A stretch of DNA of 64,000 nt from Leptodactylus fallax (lineage: Eukaryota; Chordata; Amphibia; Anura; Leptodactylidae). The stretch is from positions 422,001-486,000 of the forward strand of contig CAMRHE010000457.1 in the NCBI GenBank assembly GCA_947044405.1, in the 5' to 3' direction. Of the stretch, positions 35,172 to 47,499 are shown piece by piece (position 1 is the first letter of the stretch; each line of letters opens with the position of its first letter). Under the pieces are notes generated by a model that was given only the letters and a program-made list of their open reading frames with translations, was not told the DNA's origin and ran no database searches. Position numbers and translations under genes: made by a program.

Positions 35172-36755
35172 GTAAAGTTTCTTTTCCAATTGAATTCCAT
35201 TTTGTTAAATTGACTTTTTATCTTTGTTGATAATTCAGAGTATCCAGAGGTTAAGGAGATTGTGATACCTCAAAGGCTCGATGGTTGGCCAGTATCATGG
35301 TTGGCCAATATCATGGTTGGCAACATCTATAGTACAATTTTTTACTTTTCTGTCTTGACTTCTTGCCCGTGGCTGGTCTATATTAGACAATATTTTTATA
35401 GAATTAGATCTCTTACAGTTTAAGAGAGGACTCCTAACCAGGATTTCACCGAAACTAGTAAGGAGGTCCTTGGAAGACGGCAACAGCAAGTGCTGTCAAC
35501 TGTACTGCATGGATTGTGTTGTATAGAGGTTCCCCAGATTTAAACATTTTTACAGGGGCTTCTCCAGGATAATAATTTTGGGCAGTTACGAGTTGCTATG
35601 GAACCTGTGAACACAAGATCATTATATATTGGATTCAATCCAAAAATGTTGCATTTAATGTCCGCTTTACCTCTGGGCACCATCTCTGGTGCTGAATGGT
35701 CTCTGGGTCCTACGTACTATTAGTATACAATAGGGTCTGGTTTGACGTAGGATCTAAAGGAATGTTGTAGTTTGATCTGGGGGTCTGAACTAATTTTGGG
35801 GTATAGTTTGTTGTCTGAATAAATTGTAGGGTTTGATCTGGGTGTCTGAATTTATTTTAGGGTCTAGTTTAGGGTCCACATTTATTCTAGGGTAATGGCT
35901 GTTTGTTAGGCACATATGGTGGCACAGTATATTGCTAGTGGAACCTGTGTTATACTATTAACTCTTGAGACTTTCAACCTAAATTATAACATTTGGTAAA
36001 CTGCCCCAAGGGAAGGTGTTATGAAAAGTTTGGAATTCATTTTTAGTTACAAACTTGGGTTGTTAACTAGTTTTCACATCTTATAAAGTGATATGATATT
36101 GCTAGGATAAGCTATTACTTTAATTGCGATTTTGGCCACGACTCTCGTCACACAGTGAAAGATTACCAGGTTGTCCTTAGGCTAGGGCTACACGCGTGCC
36201 AAAAAGTTGAACAAAAATCATGTGGCAAAAACATCTGTACAACTTATTGACGCACGACTCTTTTACAGCTGTGATTTGGTTGTAAAAACTCTCATATGAC
36301 TTTCATTAAAGTCTATGGAAAAGTCACACACGACTTGCAACCAAAATCCCAGAGGTTTGAATTTTGTGCAACTATCGTGTCGCAGTTGCCTTATGTCGCA
36401 TGTCGCAATGAAACACCATAGAGATACATTGAAATTTTTGTTGTGCAACTACTTGTCACGTGACACCTGTAGCCATGTAGCCCTAGCCTTAGAGTTTCTG
36501 TGAAAGTTGCATCACAGTCACTTGATGTTGCATGTGACACCATAGACATACATATCACCGTGTGGCCCTAGCCCTATGATCAAAGAACATCTAACCTCTG
36601 AGACCCCTATCATGGAATGCCCACATATCTAAGAGGGATGCCATATTCCACCAATATGCTATGACTTTACAAGGAAGGAATACCACTTTAGGGTTTTTGA
36701 CGCCCTTGTGGGGTAGATAGCTTTGGCATCCATTGATCTGTTTATAATTCTGTAG
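35172..36755 (+). other. V2R-A intron 4 with repeat insertions
   Basis: Between coding exons 3 and 4. Around 35700-35890 there are units of GGGTTTGATCTGGG and GGGTCT similar to the array at 9.7-17 kb. The MITE at 36177-36491 and a partial related copy at 36492-36580 also lie here. Confidence 0.45.
36177..36491. mobile_element. MITE with TTA target duplication
   Basis: The element 36180-36488 starts GGCTAGGGCTACACG and ends CATGTAGCCCTAGCC, inverted, between identical TTA copies at 36177-36179 and 36489-36491. A 3-bp TTA target fits PIF/Harbinger MITEs. No coding capacity. Confidence 0.7.
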
Positions 36756-37187
36756 GTTTTTCAGTACCTGAAGACGGTCTATTTCAAAAATCGGATGGGA
36801 GAAGAGATGTTCTTCGATGTTAGTGGAAACCCCCCCACTGACTATGACCTTCTAAACTGGCACAGGAACTCAGATGGCCTTGTCAAATTTGGGACAGTCG
36901 GACGATACAATCTACATGAAGGCAACGAAAATGAGCTGAGCATCAACACCACGGCCATCAGATGGATCACGGAGAGCACAGAGGTATAATATGATACCTA
37001 CAGTAGAGGACAACTTAGAGCATAGTATAACTTCATGATGTAGCATTTTCTTACTATTTCTAGGTCCCCAGTTCAGTATGCAGTAAAAGTTGCTCCCCTG
37101 GATTCCGCAAAGCTCCTCAAAATGGGCAACCAGAGTGCTGCTATGACTGTGTACCTTGTTCAGAGGGTGAAATATCCAACCAAACAG

Positions 37188-38584
37188 GTATATATGTATT
37201 TATATTCCTTTCCAAACTCAACCAAAGTCCTAAAAAGACTTGAGCAAACCAAATCAAACTCCAGATTTTTGGGGTTAACCACTCACAATTCATTATTATA
37301 TCTCTTCAGACCTCAGAATAAGTGGGGGCCCAGGGGAGGTGAGTAAGATAAAAAAAACACTTATACTCTCCTTCCCTCAAATCTCCTGGGCTTCCTCGAA
37401 GCATCTGGTGCTCCATGGTGGTCATCTTTGGCTGGATTCTGACCTCTTCCAGCTGGGCCCCATGAGAGATTACATGGGGACTGCTAAGGCCTGTGATTGG
37501 GCATGCTACTTGGGGCATACGGACATCATGATGCTTGTGTCAAAGTGTCATAATGTTGTAAGGGTCGGTTCACACTACCGTTGGATGTCCGTTCTGATAG
37601 TATCCATTAAAAAATAAAAAAGGACACCTATCATAACAGACATTAACGGACTCTAAGGGGGCGTTCACACTACCGTCAGTAGTGTCCGTTGTTATTGACC
37701 TTACAAGAGTTTAGCAACGGACACTAGCAGAACTGTTACATATCTGTTAAAATTTCCATTCATTTCAATGGGATTTTATCGTGTGTCCGTTAGTGACCGT
37801 TAGTGTTTGTTTTACACCCAATCTGTCACATGTCCGTTATTTTTTGCGGACAAAAAAATACGACATGCAGGACTTTTGTGTCCGTGAAAAAAAGCGATTT
37901 CATGACGGACGTCAAGCGTCTGTTATTTTGCAACATTAAAGTCTTTGTATCACCAAAGAAGTTATGGCTTTCAGAATTACATGTACCAAAAACCTAAAAA
38001 TGTGTCCAGTTATAAACCAGGGAAGTGGCCCAGTCCTGAAGTGGTTAAGGACATTTCATGCAACAACCTTTGATGGTTACCGATCTCATATGAGGTACAG
38101 AAAGTTTATGGATCTTACTCCAGGTCCATTTAAAATCTTAAGAAAATTCAATCCGCAATATTGTTTTGTAAACCAAACCAAACATGTCTTAAGTGGAAAA
38201 CATTTCCCATAGTTATAGCATTCAGATGAAATGTGTTCCTGCATTTTGTAGTAAGATATTCCCTTGGCTTCTGTTCCACATCCATCCGATGGAACTCTAG
38301 AGCTATAATTTATAATACATACTTCACTTTTTTCTCTACCAACGTGCACAGTTGTCAATTCAGGGCCAGCTTGTCACTGTAGCACATATCTGTAGTAGGG
38401 TCTACTGGTTTCTATAAATCCACACCTGGCTCCATCTCTCCTTCCACCCTAGTCAATCACCTACTCGACCTACCACACATCCCACCTTGATTACAAGCCT
38501 GCATGAGGCCTATACAGGCCAAGAATGTGGTGGTATTTCTCGAATTTGACTTGAATCTCTTAGTCTTTATATTTTGTCTCTTAG
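37188..38584 (+). other. V2R-A intron 6 with repeat fragments
   Basis: Contains a fragment of the foldback module near 37300-37400 (CTTCAGACCTCAGAATAAG, GGGAGGTGAGTAAGATAAAA). Two partial MITE copies beginning GGTCGGTTCACACTACCG (37565) and GGGCGTTCACACTACCG (37660) follow, with many TGTCCGTT words. No additional exon was recognised. Confidence 0.4.
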
Positions 38585-39321
38585 ATTCGAGCAACTGTTT
38601 TCCATGTGCTGCCGAAACATGGCCCAATGCCAATAAAACCATGTGCCTTCCCAAAGACAGAGAGTTTCTGTCTTACTCGGATCCACTTGGACTCACCTTA
38701 ACCTCCACTGCTGTCTTCTGCTCCTTCACCACCCTTGGGGTCTTGTGTATATTCATCAAGTATAAAGACACCGCCATTGTCAAAGCCAACAACAGCTATC
38801 TTAGCTACTGCCTCCTCGGCTCACTGTCCTTGAGTTTCCTGTGTTCTCTTCTTTTTATCGGAGCACCTAAAAGATTAACATGTCTTTTGCGTCAAGCAGC
38901 TTTTGGAATAATTTTTGCTCTTTGTGTTTCATGCATATTTGCTAAAACCCTGATGGTTATCATAGCTTTCCGGGCAACCAAGCCAGGAAGCAATATGAGA
39001 ATATATTTATATATATATATTTTTTTTGAAAAACATCCACCTCTACCATCTTTCTCAATTTTCTACATATTAAAAAAATACAAAAAAGCTATAACAATAA
39101 AACACTCAAATCTCACATAGCAAAAAATCATTTGAATAACCCAAACAAAAAAAAGTAATTGCTTTCAAAAAACAAAAAATTAGAACAAAAAAACTGAAAA
39201 TGTGCCTAGTTATAAATAGGGGGGGGATGGAAAATTGCTGGGTCTTGAAATGGTTTGCACCCCAAAAACTGCCATGTAGAGGCCTTTTATTGAAGCATAA
39301 GCATATGTTTGTGGCCATAAA

Positions 39322-39600
39322 CCAATAAAGCAATGCAGAGATAATAATCTTTTAATGATATACAGATCAGTCTCAAGTGCATTGAGGGCGGGGCCTGATT
39401 TGCCAGATTTGCCTATAGACAGTCACAAGTGCTTCAACTTTCCTCTGAGTTCACTGGGCAATGTGTCCCCTTTAGACATGATTGACACTTTCAGCTCCCA
39501 ATCGCATTGCAAATCTCCCAAATCAGGACCCGCCCCCAATGCACTTGCAGGATGATTTGCATATTCATAAAAGATGATTATCTCTGCATTGCTTTATTGT
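39322..39600. mobile_element. Foldback MITE
   Basis: The left arm CAATAAAGCAATGCAGAGATAAT and the right arm ending ATTATCTCTGCATTGCTTTATTG are inverted over about 30 bp. A second inner pair (ATTGAGGGCGGGGCCTGATT / AATCAGGACCCGCCCCCAAT) is also inverted. It lies just downstream of the V2R-A break. Confidence 0.65.
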
Positions 39601-40127
39601 TTTGTGGCCGCAAAGGTATGTTTTTACTACTATTGAAGGCCCATACATGGCACTATTATTGGTCTGGGAGGCATTTTGGACCCTATAGACTCCCTTTAAA
39701 AGCACAGTAATAGTCTTAGAAGATGGAGATTCCTTTTATATCTCAACAGACTCTCCAAATGTCGAATCAACAGTTTCCCACCTATAGTGTTTTACCAGTA
39801 GCAACTGTATGGGACAAGGTAAAAAATATATATAACAGGTCTGAAGTTTGTGTTACTTACCCAATGGGTCAATAAAGTCATCCAAATATCATGGACTGGA
39901 CGTACTCTGTTTCCACAAGGGAGCTCCTTCATGCACCCATAATACATTAAAACTCTTGACAAGACGCCCTTTTTGGGATGACGACACTTTTTCTTTTTTC
40001 ATGTGACATTTTCAGTTCCCTCATGCTCCATATATACTGGACATCTTTAGAGTTGGGTGAATCGCTTCGTCATGAACCTGAAAAATTGAGGATTCATCTC
40101 AGATTAACTAAAATTATTATACTCCCC

Positions 40128-40645
40128 CAGTGGCGTAACTAGGAATGGCTGGGCCCCAAGGCGTACATTTGACATGACTTTCGAGGTTTGTCACCCACAA
40201 AACACTATTATACTCTGTGGTGTCTTCAGATCCCAGAATATAATAAGTGGAGGCCCAAAGGAAGTGCGACAACATAACAATTAGTTATACTCACATTACT
40301 TCACCTCTCCTGGACATCCTAGCTGCATCTGGTGGTTGCTATGGCTGATGCCACGCACCCTGGGGTCACTTGGGATGCTCCAACGTCATGACCATGGGTC
40401 AAAGTATTATGACGTCAGTGTGCCCCACATGACCATTGAGGCTCAATTACAAGCCTCGGTGGTGAACCCGGAGCATGTGATGTCAGTCAGAGGCAGGAAT
40501 AGGCCAAAAGAGGATGCCAGCTGTCCACTGGACACCACAAGGATGTCTAGTAGAGGTAAGGCAAGATGGGTATGATTGTTTGTTACGTTGCCATACCCCC
40601 CCGGGGCTCCACTTACTATATCCCTAGAGTATAATAACACTTACC
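40128..40645 (+). mobile_element. Truncated hAT family 1 copy
   Basis: Starts CAGTGGCGTAACTAGGAATG like the complete element at 57537, but lacks the 31-bp array. It goes directly into the foldback module (40205-40640). No right end is present. Confidence 0.6.
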
Positions 40646-40949
40646 GCATGGCCCAAACAAACTGGAGGGTGAATCTCAAATATATTTGTCAAAATGAACC
40701 TGTTGAGTTTTGCCCATCTCTAGTATTAACAACAGTCGAATGCAGCAAAAATTACCAAATGTTTCTCAATGTTCCACAACCTTCTAACAGTATAAGAGCA
40801 ACGGTCCCGCGACAACACACAACAGTCTCCCTGGTCACACTGGAGTCTCTCTCAGCTCATATGGGTCCCTCATAGAGATGGATAAACTGATTTGTTCTGA
40901 GCCAGGTTCGACCAGAATATTTCAATTTGTTTGGCTTTTAACAAAACCG

Positions 40950-41350
40950 AACAGTTCAGACCCCAGAGTATAATAGCTGGAGGCACATGGGAGGTGAACA
41001 AAATAAAAAACATTTATACTCACCTTCCCTCTCCTCTTTTGGGCCTCCTCATGGTGTTCAGTGCACTCCTGGTGATGTCATGTACCCAGGGTCATTGTTG
41101 AGGCCTGTGATTGGGTCACAGTGGTTATCATGATGCTCAGATTGCCGATGTGACCACTAAAGCCCAATCACAGGCTTCAGTGGTAATCCCGGGCACATGA
41201 CATCACTGAGGAGAAAGATGGCGGAGAGAGAGAGCCAGGTGGTGCAAGGAAGACCAAAAGAGGTAAGGGAAGGTGAGAATAAATACTCTCCTGGGCCTCC
41301 ACCTATTATACTCTGGAGACTGAAGAGACCCCAGAGTATAATAATTTCAC
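40950..41350. repeat. Stand-alone foldback module
   Basis: The left part CAGACCCCAGAGTATAATA with GGGAGGTGAACAAAATAAAA is mirrored on the right by GGTGAGAATAAATACTCTC.. and TATTATACTCTGGAGACTG / GACCCCAGAGTATAATAA. It has no hAT ends nearby, so the module may exist independently of the two hAT families. Confidence 0.6.
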
Positions 41351-41799
41351 TTCCTGTTCTATCCGAACTTGTTTACCCAGAAATGAATCAGGGACCCGAG
41401 CCACCCAAACCCAAAATGAAATGAATCTTGGTATTTCCCCTTCTCTAGTCCCTCATCTCAGATACATGCCTAGATTCACTCTGCTAGTTTTCCGGTCTAG
41501 TGTCAAGTCTAGGTGCTGACAGAAACAGTCACGATGGAGGAAAGGATGGAAGACCCAAAGGTCAAGGGAAAATCTCCTTTTATAGAAAACTTTCCTTCTC
41601 AGTGTGACTATAAGTCTTTAGGCCATAGCATGCGAAGGATACACCTTGAGTGATGCAAAAATGACACTGCCCGCTGCACAGCCCATAAGCGCAATCGAGT
41701 TCCTCCCATTTGGAAGAATCATTGGATCCAGATAGAAGAAGACGCGATGGCTTATCAACAAATACTATTAGATATCAGAATTCAAAGCAAGGCAAAATA

Positions 41800-42716
41800 A
41801 GGGGCGCATCTCATGGAATAAACTGAGGGGCAGCTACTTATTGTGTTATTGCAATAGGTAGCATCCAATCGTTTTTACTCACCTGTCCACGCTCCTATCC
41901 TGGCTGCCTTCTGCTGCCACTTCTAGGTGATGCTACACTTACGGTGCGACGCTGAAGAATGCCAGGATGCTACGTACAGTGTCCAGGCGTTCTTCAGCGT
42001 CAGCTGCAGTGTGCCCTGAAGGTGGCAGCGGAGCTGGCCTAGACAGGAGCGTGGACAGGTGAGTCAAAATTATCATCTGCTATTAGGGGAGGGGGCAAAA
42101 GGAGATCCTAAACTGGGTGGGGTGTAAAAAAAGGGGGTCATATACTGCATGAGGGCTTTAAAAAGGGGTCATAAACCGTGTGGGGGCCATAAATAGGGGG
42201 ATCATATGTGTGTGGAAGGTAAAATAAGGGGGTCATATACTGTGTTGGGGCCTTAAAAGGAGGTCATATACTATGTGTGGGGCAAAAAAGGGGGTCATAT
42301 ACTGTGGGGAGCCATAAGAAAGTGGAGATACATATTAGGGGGCCATAAGAAAGGGGTCCTATATTGTGGGGGGGGCGCATAAAAAGCAGGGTTATATACT
42401 GTGGGGGTGGCATAAGAAAGGGGTCATATACTGTGGGGGGCAAAAAAAAGGGGTCCTATGCCTTGTGGAAAGCAAAAAAAGAGTCATATACCGTGTGGTG
42501 GGCCAAAAAATGGGGGTTGTATATCATTTGGGGGCCAAAAAAAAAAAGTGGGTATTATACTATGCGGGGGCCAATTAAGGGGATTATTGATCTGCCAATG
42601 GTGGAGTGTCCTAATTAGGTGGCCACATCACTCAACCAAAGATTTTTTTTTTTTTTGGGGGGGGGCACCTTTCTATAGTTTTCCTCAGGCAGCAGAGAGG
42701 CTAGGGTTGACCCCTG
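41800..42716 (+). mobile_element. Related hAT family 2 element with hairpin and tandem array
   Basis: The left end AGGGGCGCATCTCATGGAAT and the right end GAGGCTAGGGTTGACCCCTG match the ends of the 11545-14231 element. Inside is a long hairpin: CACCTGTCCACGCTCCT at about 41880 against AGGAGCGTGGACAGGTG at about 42060. Next comes a tandem array (42080-42590) of GGGGTCATATACTGTGTGGGGG-like units of about 30 bp. I could not find a convincing 8-bp target duplication. Confidence 0.6.
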
Positions 42717-42886
42717 CATACAATAACAAAATAAAATATATTTTATATTATCTCATGCACATAAAGCATACTTATCCTATCATGAAGGAAGACCCAACCA
42801 TATCCGGTCACCTAAAGTCATTCTTGTGGAATGTAGTGGCTTTCAAAACCTTAGACTATGGCCGAATCATCTCACCACTTCAAGAT

Positions 42887-43148
42887 TTAAAGGGGTATCC
42901 CATCTCAGCCAACAATGGCTGAGATAGGAGTATACAGAGGTAGGCACTTCATGTCCAACAGCCTCAGGAATTTTGGCTGTGCCACATTGTTTCTGTAACT
43001 GTCATAGAAATGAATATGAGCAATGGAAACAGCCAAGCGCGATTACTAAAATATATGCAGGTTCAGAGGTGGGATCTTCATCTGTCTGACTTTTATGACA
43101 TATCCTGTGGATATGCCAAAAACCTTTGAGATGTGAATACCCCTTTAA
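42887..43148. mobile_element. TTAA-flanked MITE
   Basis: The 254-bp element 42891-43144 lies between TTAA copies (42887-42890 and 43145-43148). Inverted ends are AGGGGTATCCCATCTCA and TGAGATGTGAATACCCCT. Same class as the element at 2433. Confidence 0.7.
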
Positions 43149-43274
43149 GAGGTTAGGCAAAAAGTGAGTAATCTCGGTTTTGCAGGTGGTATTTTTTGTA
43201 TTTCATTAGTCATTCAACCCTTTTCATTTGGGACATGTGATGGGCCTGTGGCGCATGATGCAGGAACACTATAT

Positions 43275-44160
43275 AAGGCTGAAGCCCCACGTTGCAAAGA
43301 CGCAGCATTTTTACTGGGGTCATCCAGTTCTATTTTATTGAGAACTAAGCTTCAGAATAGGTCATCAACAAAAGATCAAGGAGGGTCCGACAGCCGTGAC
43401 CTCCATTGATCAGCTGTTTGAAGGACTGTGGCGCTCATGCGTCAAGTGTCGTGAACTCTTCACTGTTTAAATCCCACACCGTCTATTTCATAGTGACCAT
43501 ATGATGTAATTACAGCTTCTCTCCATAAAAGTGAATGGGACTAGACTATAATTACATCAAAAGGATAGTAAGAAACAAATGGAATGTAAACTCGAGAGCA
43601 CGAGAGCCAAGGCCACTTCCAACAGTTGATCATCAGGGATCTCAGATGTTGGACCAAACATTGGTCTTTTATCGATGACCTATCTTGAGGATTGGTCAAC
43701 AATAAATAAGAATTGGACTTCGGTTTATAATGTAAACCATGGAAATGATAAATCCGCCATATGCCTGATGGATTCCATTGCGACTGCCAGGCTTTACTAT
43801 CACTTTACTATCACTGTGTCCCATTGTTCTTCAGATGTTGAGGTTCACACAGGTTGGATTTGCCTTGGTCAGAAATGTACATTGTGAAATGGGCTATGCC
43901 AGAATAACCGGAGTGCTAGTATATTTGTACAAACTGTACTTGCTAAGCTCTTTTTATATAATTTTAGGTTCCACTCTGAACTTAGGTAACCAATGTAACA
44001 TAACAGGTTTATTTTTTTTTGAAGACTCTTGTAGAAAAAATGGGTCTAAACTATGGGGACGAACTATGAGGTTGGCAGAAGGAACAATAACAATTTCCAT
44101 ATAATTGCCCGAATGTTCCTCTGAGTAATGTAATGATGAATGATAAACACACCTCAACAA
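43275..44160. other. Intergenic upstream of V2R-B
   Basis: Segment 43370-43700 carries fragments similar to the TTAA-type repeats (GATCAGCTGTTTGAA, GATGACCTATCTTGAGGATTGG). Small frames lack recognised domains. Confidence 0.35.
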
Positions 44161-44187
44161 CAGCGAATGCTCCAGAGGTCTCACCAT

Positions 44188-44307
44188 CCAATCACCCTGT
44201 GGGGAGAAAATCCATATATATAACCATGTAAACAGGCTGGGGGGATGGAGAGTGACAGTCAACCAGGCACGCACTGTCACTCTGACATCTTGAACTCAGC
44301 ACAAAAG
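44188..44307 (+). promoter_or_regulatory. V2R-B promoter and non-coding leader exon
   Basis: CCAAT at 44188-44192, TATATATAA at 44215-44223, and a donor CAAAAG|GTAAGAGG with GT at 44308. The leader exon would run from about 44250 to 44307 and be spliced to the acceptor TTTCTCAG at 48088, one base before the receptor ATG. This gives a 3781-bp first intron. The layout matches that of V2R-A, which is the main support. Confidence 0.55.
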
Positions 44308-44859
44308 GTAAGAGGATTCTGTCTGTCCTCCTGGTCAACCCCCCCTTCCTCGACACATGTTTCTTAACCTCTGTAAGTCTATTTCCATATTTTCCTCATG
44401 AACTTCTCACCATGAAGCTCAACATCTTCATGATGATTTCTCAATTCATCTTCTCGAGATTCTGTTGATGTTCTCCCTACACATCCCCACGTCTTCTTAA
44501 TTCTTTTTATGTATCTCCATGTCTTTCTTTATGCTTTCTCTCCATGTATTTCCATGTCTTGCCAATGACCTTGTGTCTACATAGTGAAAGGTTTTATTGT
44601 TTCCATGTTTTCTTCTGACTTCTCTGTAGGTTTCTTGATCACCTTTCATATCTAAATATCTTTTTGATCAGTGTTCTGTCTCTACACATTTCCATGTCTT
44701 TCCAATAATCTTCCATCTACTTATTTCCTTACCTTCCCGACTATCTTATGCACATCATATTATTATCTTCTGTCTATGTCTATCGGATAGCCTTCTCTCT
44801 ATGTCTGTCTGGTTGTCTTTTTTATGTATTTCAATGGTTGTCTATCTTCTCTCTGTATA

Positions 44860-45317
44860 CAGTTTATTTTTGTCAAGTAACAAAATGAAGTGAATGAAGA
44901 AAAGCGAAATGTAAATCCCATCAATATTTGGTGTGACCTTTGCCCTTTGCCTTCCATCAATTCTTCTTGGTCCTTGCAGACAGTTTTTGAAGGAACTTGA
45001 CAGGGAGGTTGTTCCCGCTGCCATCTTGGAGGACTAAGCACAGATCTTCTGTGCATGTAGGCTTGCTCCAATCCTTCTGTCTCTTCATGTCCTCCCAGAC
45101 GGACTGGATGATGTTGAGATCAGGGCTCTATCTGTGGGGGCCGGATCATCACTTCCAGGACTCCTCCTCCAAAGGGCAAAGGTCACACCAAATATTGATG
45201 GGTTTTACATTTCTCTTTTCTTCATTCACTTCATTTTGTTAATTGACAAAAATAAACTGTTAACCCTTCTATTTCTGGACACATTCTTACATTTTTTCCA
45301 CACCTACCTAAAACTTT
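44860..45317 (-). mobile_element. Internally deleted Tc1-derived element
   Basis: Near-inverted ends include CAAAATGAAGTGAATGAAG on the left and CTTCATTCACTTCATTTTG on the right, each next to CAATATTTGGTGTGACC-type sequence. On the minus strand the middle holds a worn remnant of Tc1 transposase (around DLNIIQSVW-equivalent sequence). It lies in V2R-B's presumed first intron. Confidence 0.6.
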
Positions 45318-45696
45318 CTCTAGGTAGTTTGCTTTTGTATCTCTGACCATCTTCTCTGAAGCTCATCATTTTTCTAACTATCCTCTATTTTCCTTATTTT
45401 TTCAGTACATCTTAGTGTCTTCAAGATTGTCTTCGCTCTTTTTGTAACTCCATGTCCGCCTGTTTTTTCTTTGTATGTCGTTGTTGTAATGACCTGATCA
45501 TCTTCTCCTTATGTACCTCAACTTCTTTACTATTCACTCTGTTCTTAGTTTCTTAAAGGGGTCATTCAGGGTTTTAAAATTGGAGGCCTATCCTTAGAAG
45601 AGCCTTTAACATTTGATCAGTAGGGGGCTTGACCCTTGCCATCTCTGACGATCTTCTGTTTGAAGCAGCCTTAGTGTTTGTCCTCTTTATTGTTTC

Positions 45697-45865
45697 CTCT
45701 AACCGTCTTAGTGGTGATGGTCTCTTGTCTTGATTGATTGCCAATGGATAGGCATCATGGCAGGGTTTCTGACAAGTCCCAGACCACAGAAAGATCCTGC
45801 ATTCATGGTTATATCTAATGGCAACCTTTCAAGACAAAAGACTGTCACCACTAAGATGGTTAGAG
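45697..45865. repeat. Inverted repeat (foldback)
   Basis: CTCTAACCGTCTTAGTGGTG..CTTGTCTTGA is answered by TCAAGACAAAAG..CACCACTAAGATGGTTAGAG. Span ~170 bp. The neighbouring sequence at 45552 has a TTAAAGGGGTCATTC end like the TTAA MITEs. Confidence 0.55.
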
Positions 45866-47499
45866 AAAATCTTTAAAACCCTGCAAAATTTTTAATTACT
45901 TATATTTGCAAAAATGTTTAACTTTTAATTGTCCATACATTTATATATGGTTATTTTTGTGGGAGAACCCTTTTAATTACATCCTCTTCCCAGCTTTCTG
46001 TGAATGAATCTCAATGTCTTCAAGATTATCTTCTCTCTCTAGGTATCTCCATGTCTTCCCGATCATCTTCTCCTTAGATATCTCAGCATCTTCTTCATTA
46101 ATCTCTCCCTTCCCAGTTTTCTTTTAATGTTCCTTCAAGTCTTCCATGGTCTTCTATTGCTATCCATTACTTCTTGATGAACCTTCTTCATAATTTTCCA
46201 AATGTCTTCAAGATTGCTTTGAATAGCTTTCAAGCATACCCCATTGCAGCAAATGTTCTAATATTTTTTTAATCAAAATCTTGTCGTAATCTTTAATTCT
46301 ATGACCGGCTGTAGTGTAATTGTCCTTTCATTGCGTAGGAATTTTACCTTCAGAAACTCTTTTGCGTATCTCCATTTCTCTAAGTGATCACAACGAGAGA
46401 ACACTCTGTGGGTGCAAAGAGTCTTATTGGCCATGCAATGTTCTTCTGGCAAAAAGATATGCAAATGATCTCTTCCCAAAAAAAAGATGTGCCTCTAGTG
46501 CTACCTCTCAGAAAGTCGCTATCCTATAAGTCAAAGACTGACTCTTTAGCGGGTCTTGCAACATGACTCAGATGTAAGCCAGACAAGACATTCTATAGAC
46601 ATCTATTGGGGTCCTCACCTTTCATCAGCACAGAGTAGAATACTGGTTGGCCGGGTGAGAGGTCTTTAACGGAGATCGGGATCTGGTGGTGGTGAACTAA
46701 TTTGCATACCTATTTTGCACTACCAAAGTGCACTTATTAAGTTCAGTATATTAACTGTTTTGATTATGTTCTCAGAAGATGTTCTATATAGGAATGAGTA
46801 GAGTATACTTCCATAGGGCGTTCAATACCAATTCCATTGTATTTTCTGCTGCAAAACCAGTCATTCTTTGGAGCAGTTGACTTCTTTTTAGGGATGTTTG
46901 GTTTCACCCAATTTCTAATGGTATATGGTAATTTATTTTTTACATTGTTTTACATGTGAGAAATACAGAGAAACATCTGTACGTACATAAGGTGGCATGT
47001 AAACAAACCAACCTTATGGACATGTGTTCGATTCAACTGGGATTGTGCATTAGCTCTTGATATTTTTTAATTTACAGTACTGTATAATAATACATAGAGA
47101 AAATAGGAGGACGAGGAGATACAAAAAGTAAGAGGTGTACTGAATAAGTAAAATAGGAGATATAAAAAATGTTGTGCCGTGCAGACAATTCTCAGCACCC
47201 ACCACTGGTTCTTTCCATACTACCGTATGACATCACCTGATTAGCCTACCCGTCTCTGGACCAATGCCTGATGAAGGGACAAGTTCCCGAAACCTTAACG
47301 TTGCTCCTTACAATGAATTGTGAATAAACAATTTTTGCAGAAAAAAATCGGAGTGCTGTCACATTTTTTTAACATGGTTTCCACTTGGGAGTTGGTCAGT
47401 TCCCTAAGTGATCGTACACCCGTATTAATTTTGAGTCGAGTGCTGCCCTGTACCCCATTTTCCACAAAAAATGTTGAGGTCTGGAGATACGTTGAGATA
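45866..47499. other. V2R-B intron 1, no further feature recognised
   Basis: T- and C-rich sequence with recurring CCATGTCTTC and TCTTCTC words from about 44.4 to 46.2 kb, then A/T-rich sequence. No exon or clear element end. Confidence 0.3.

Larger units (their letters stand above)
33248..39120 (+). pseudogene. V2R-A: truncated vomeronasal type-2 receptor
   Basis: Coding exons by homology with V2R-B: 33248-33450, 33599-33887, about 34341-35171, 36756-36983, 37064-37187 and 38585-38999. Exon lengths 289, 228 and 124 match V2R-B exactly. A signal peptide (MLLGLYIFNLFSSVSFG), the Venus-flytrap domain, the cysteine-rich NCD3G linker (VCSKSCSPGFRKAPQNGQPE) and helices 1-3 of the class C receptor are present. 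After [11 protein letters not shown] at 38999 homology ends in an A/T run, and an unrelated tail stops at 39120, so helices 4-7 are missing. Exon 3 also starts oddly: the conserved VSY..P opening is replaced and the nearest in-frame acceptor is weak. No stop codons interrupt the recognisable exons. A protein with three helices could not signal as a receptor. Loss was probably recent. Confidence 0.85.

Noticed and set aside
41800..42716. 8-bp target duplication for the third hAT family 2 relative
   Set aside because: Flanking octamers match at only about half their positions, so the exact borders remain uncertain.
46273..46566. Short overlapping ORFs on both strands in V2R-B intron 1
   Set aside because: No domain, no splice-site support and no match to other copies in the window.
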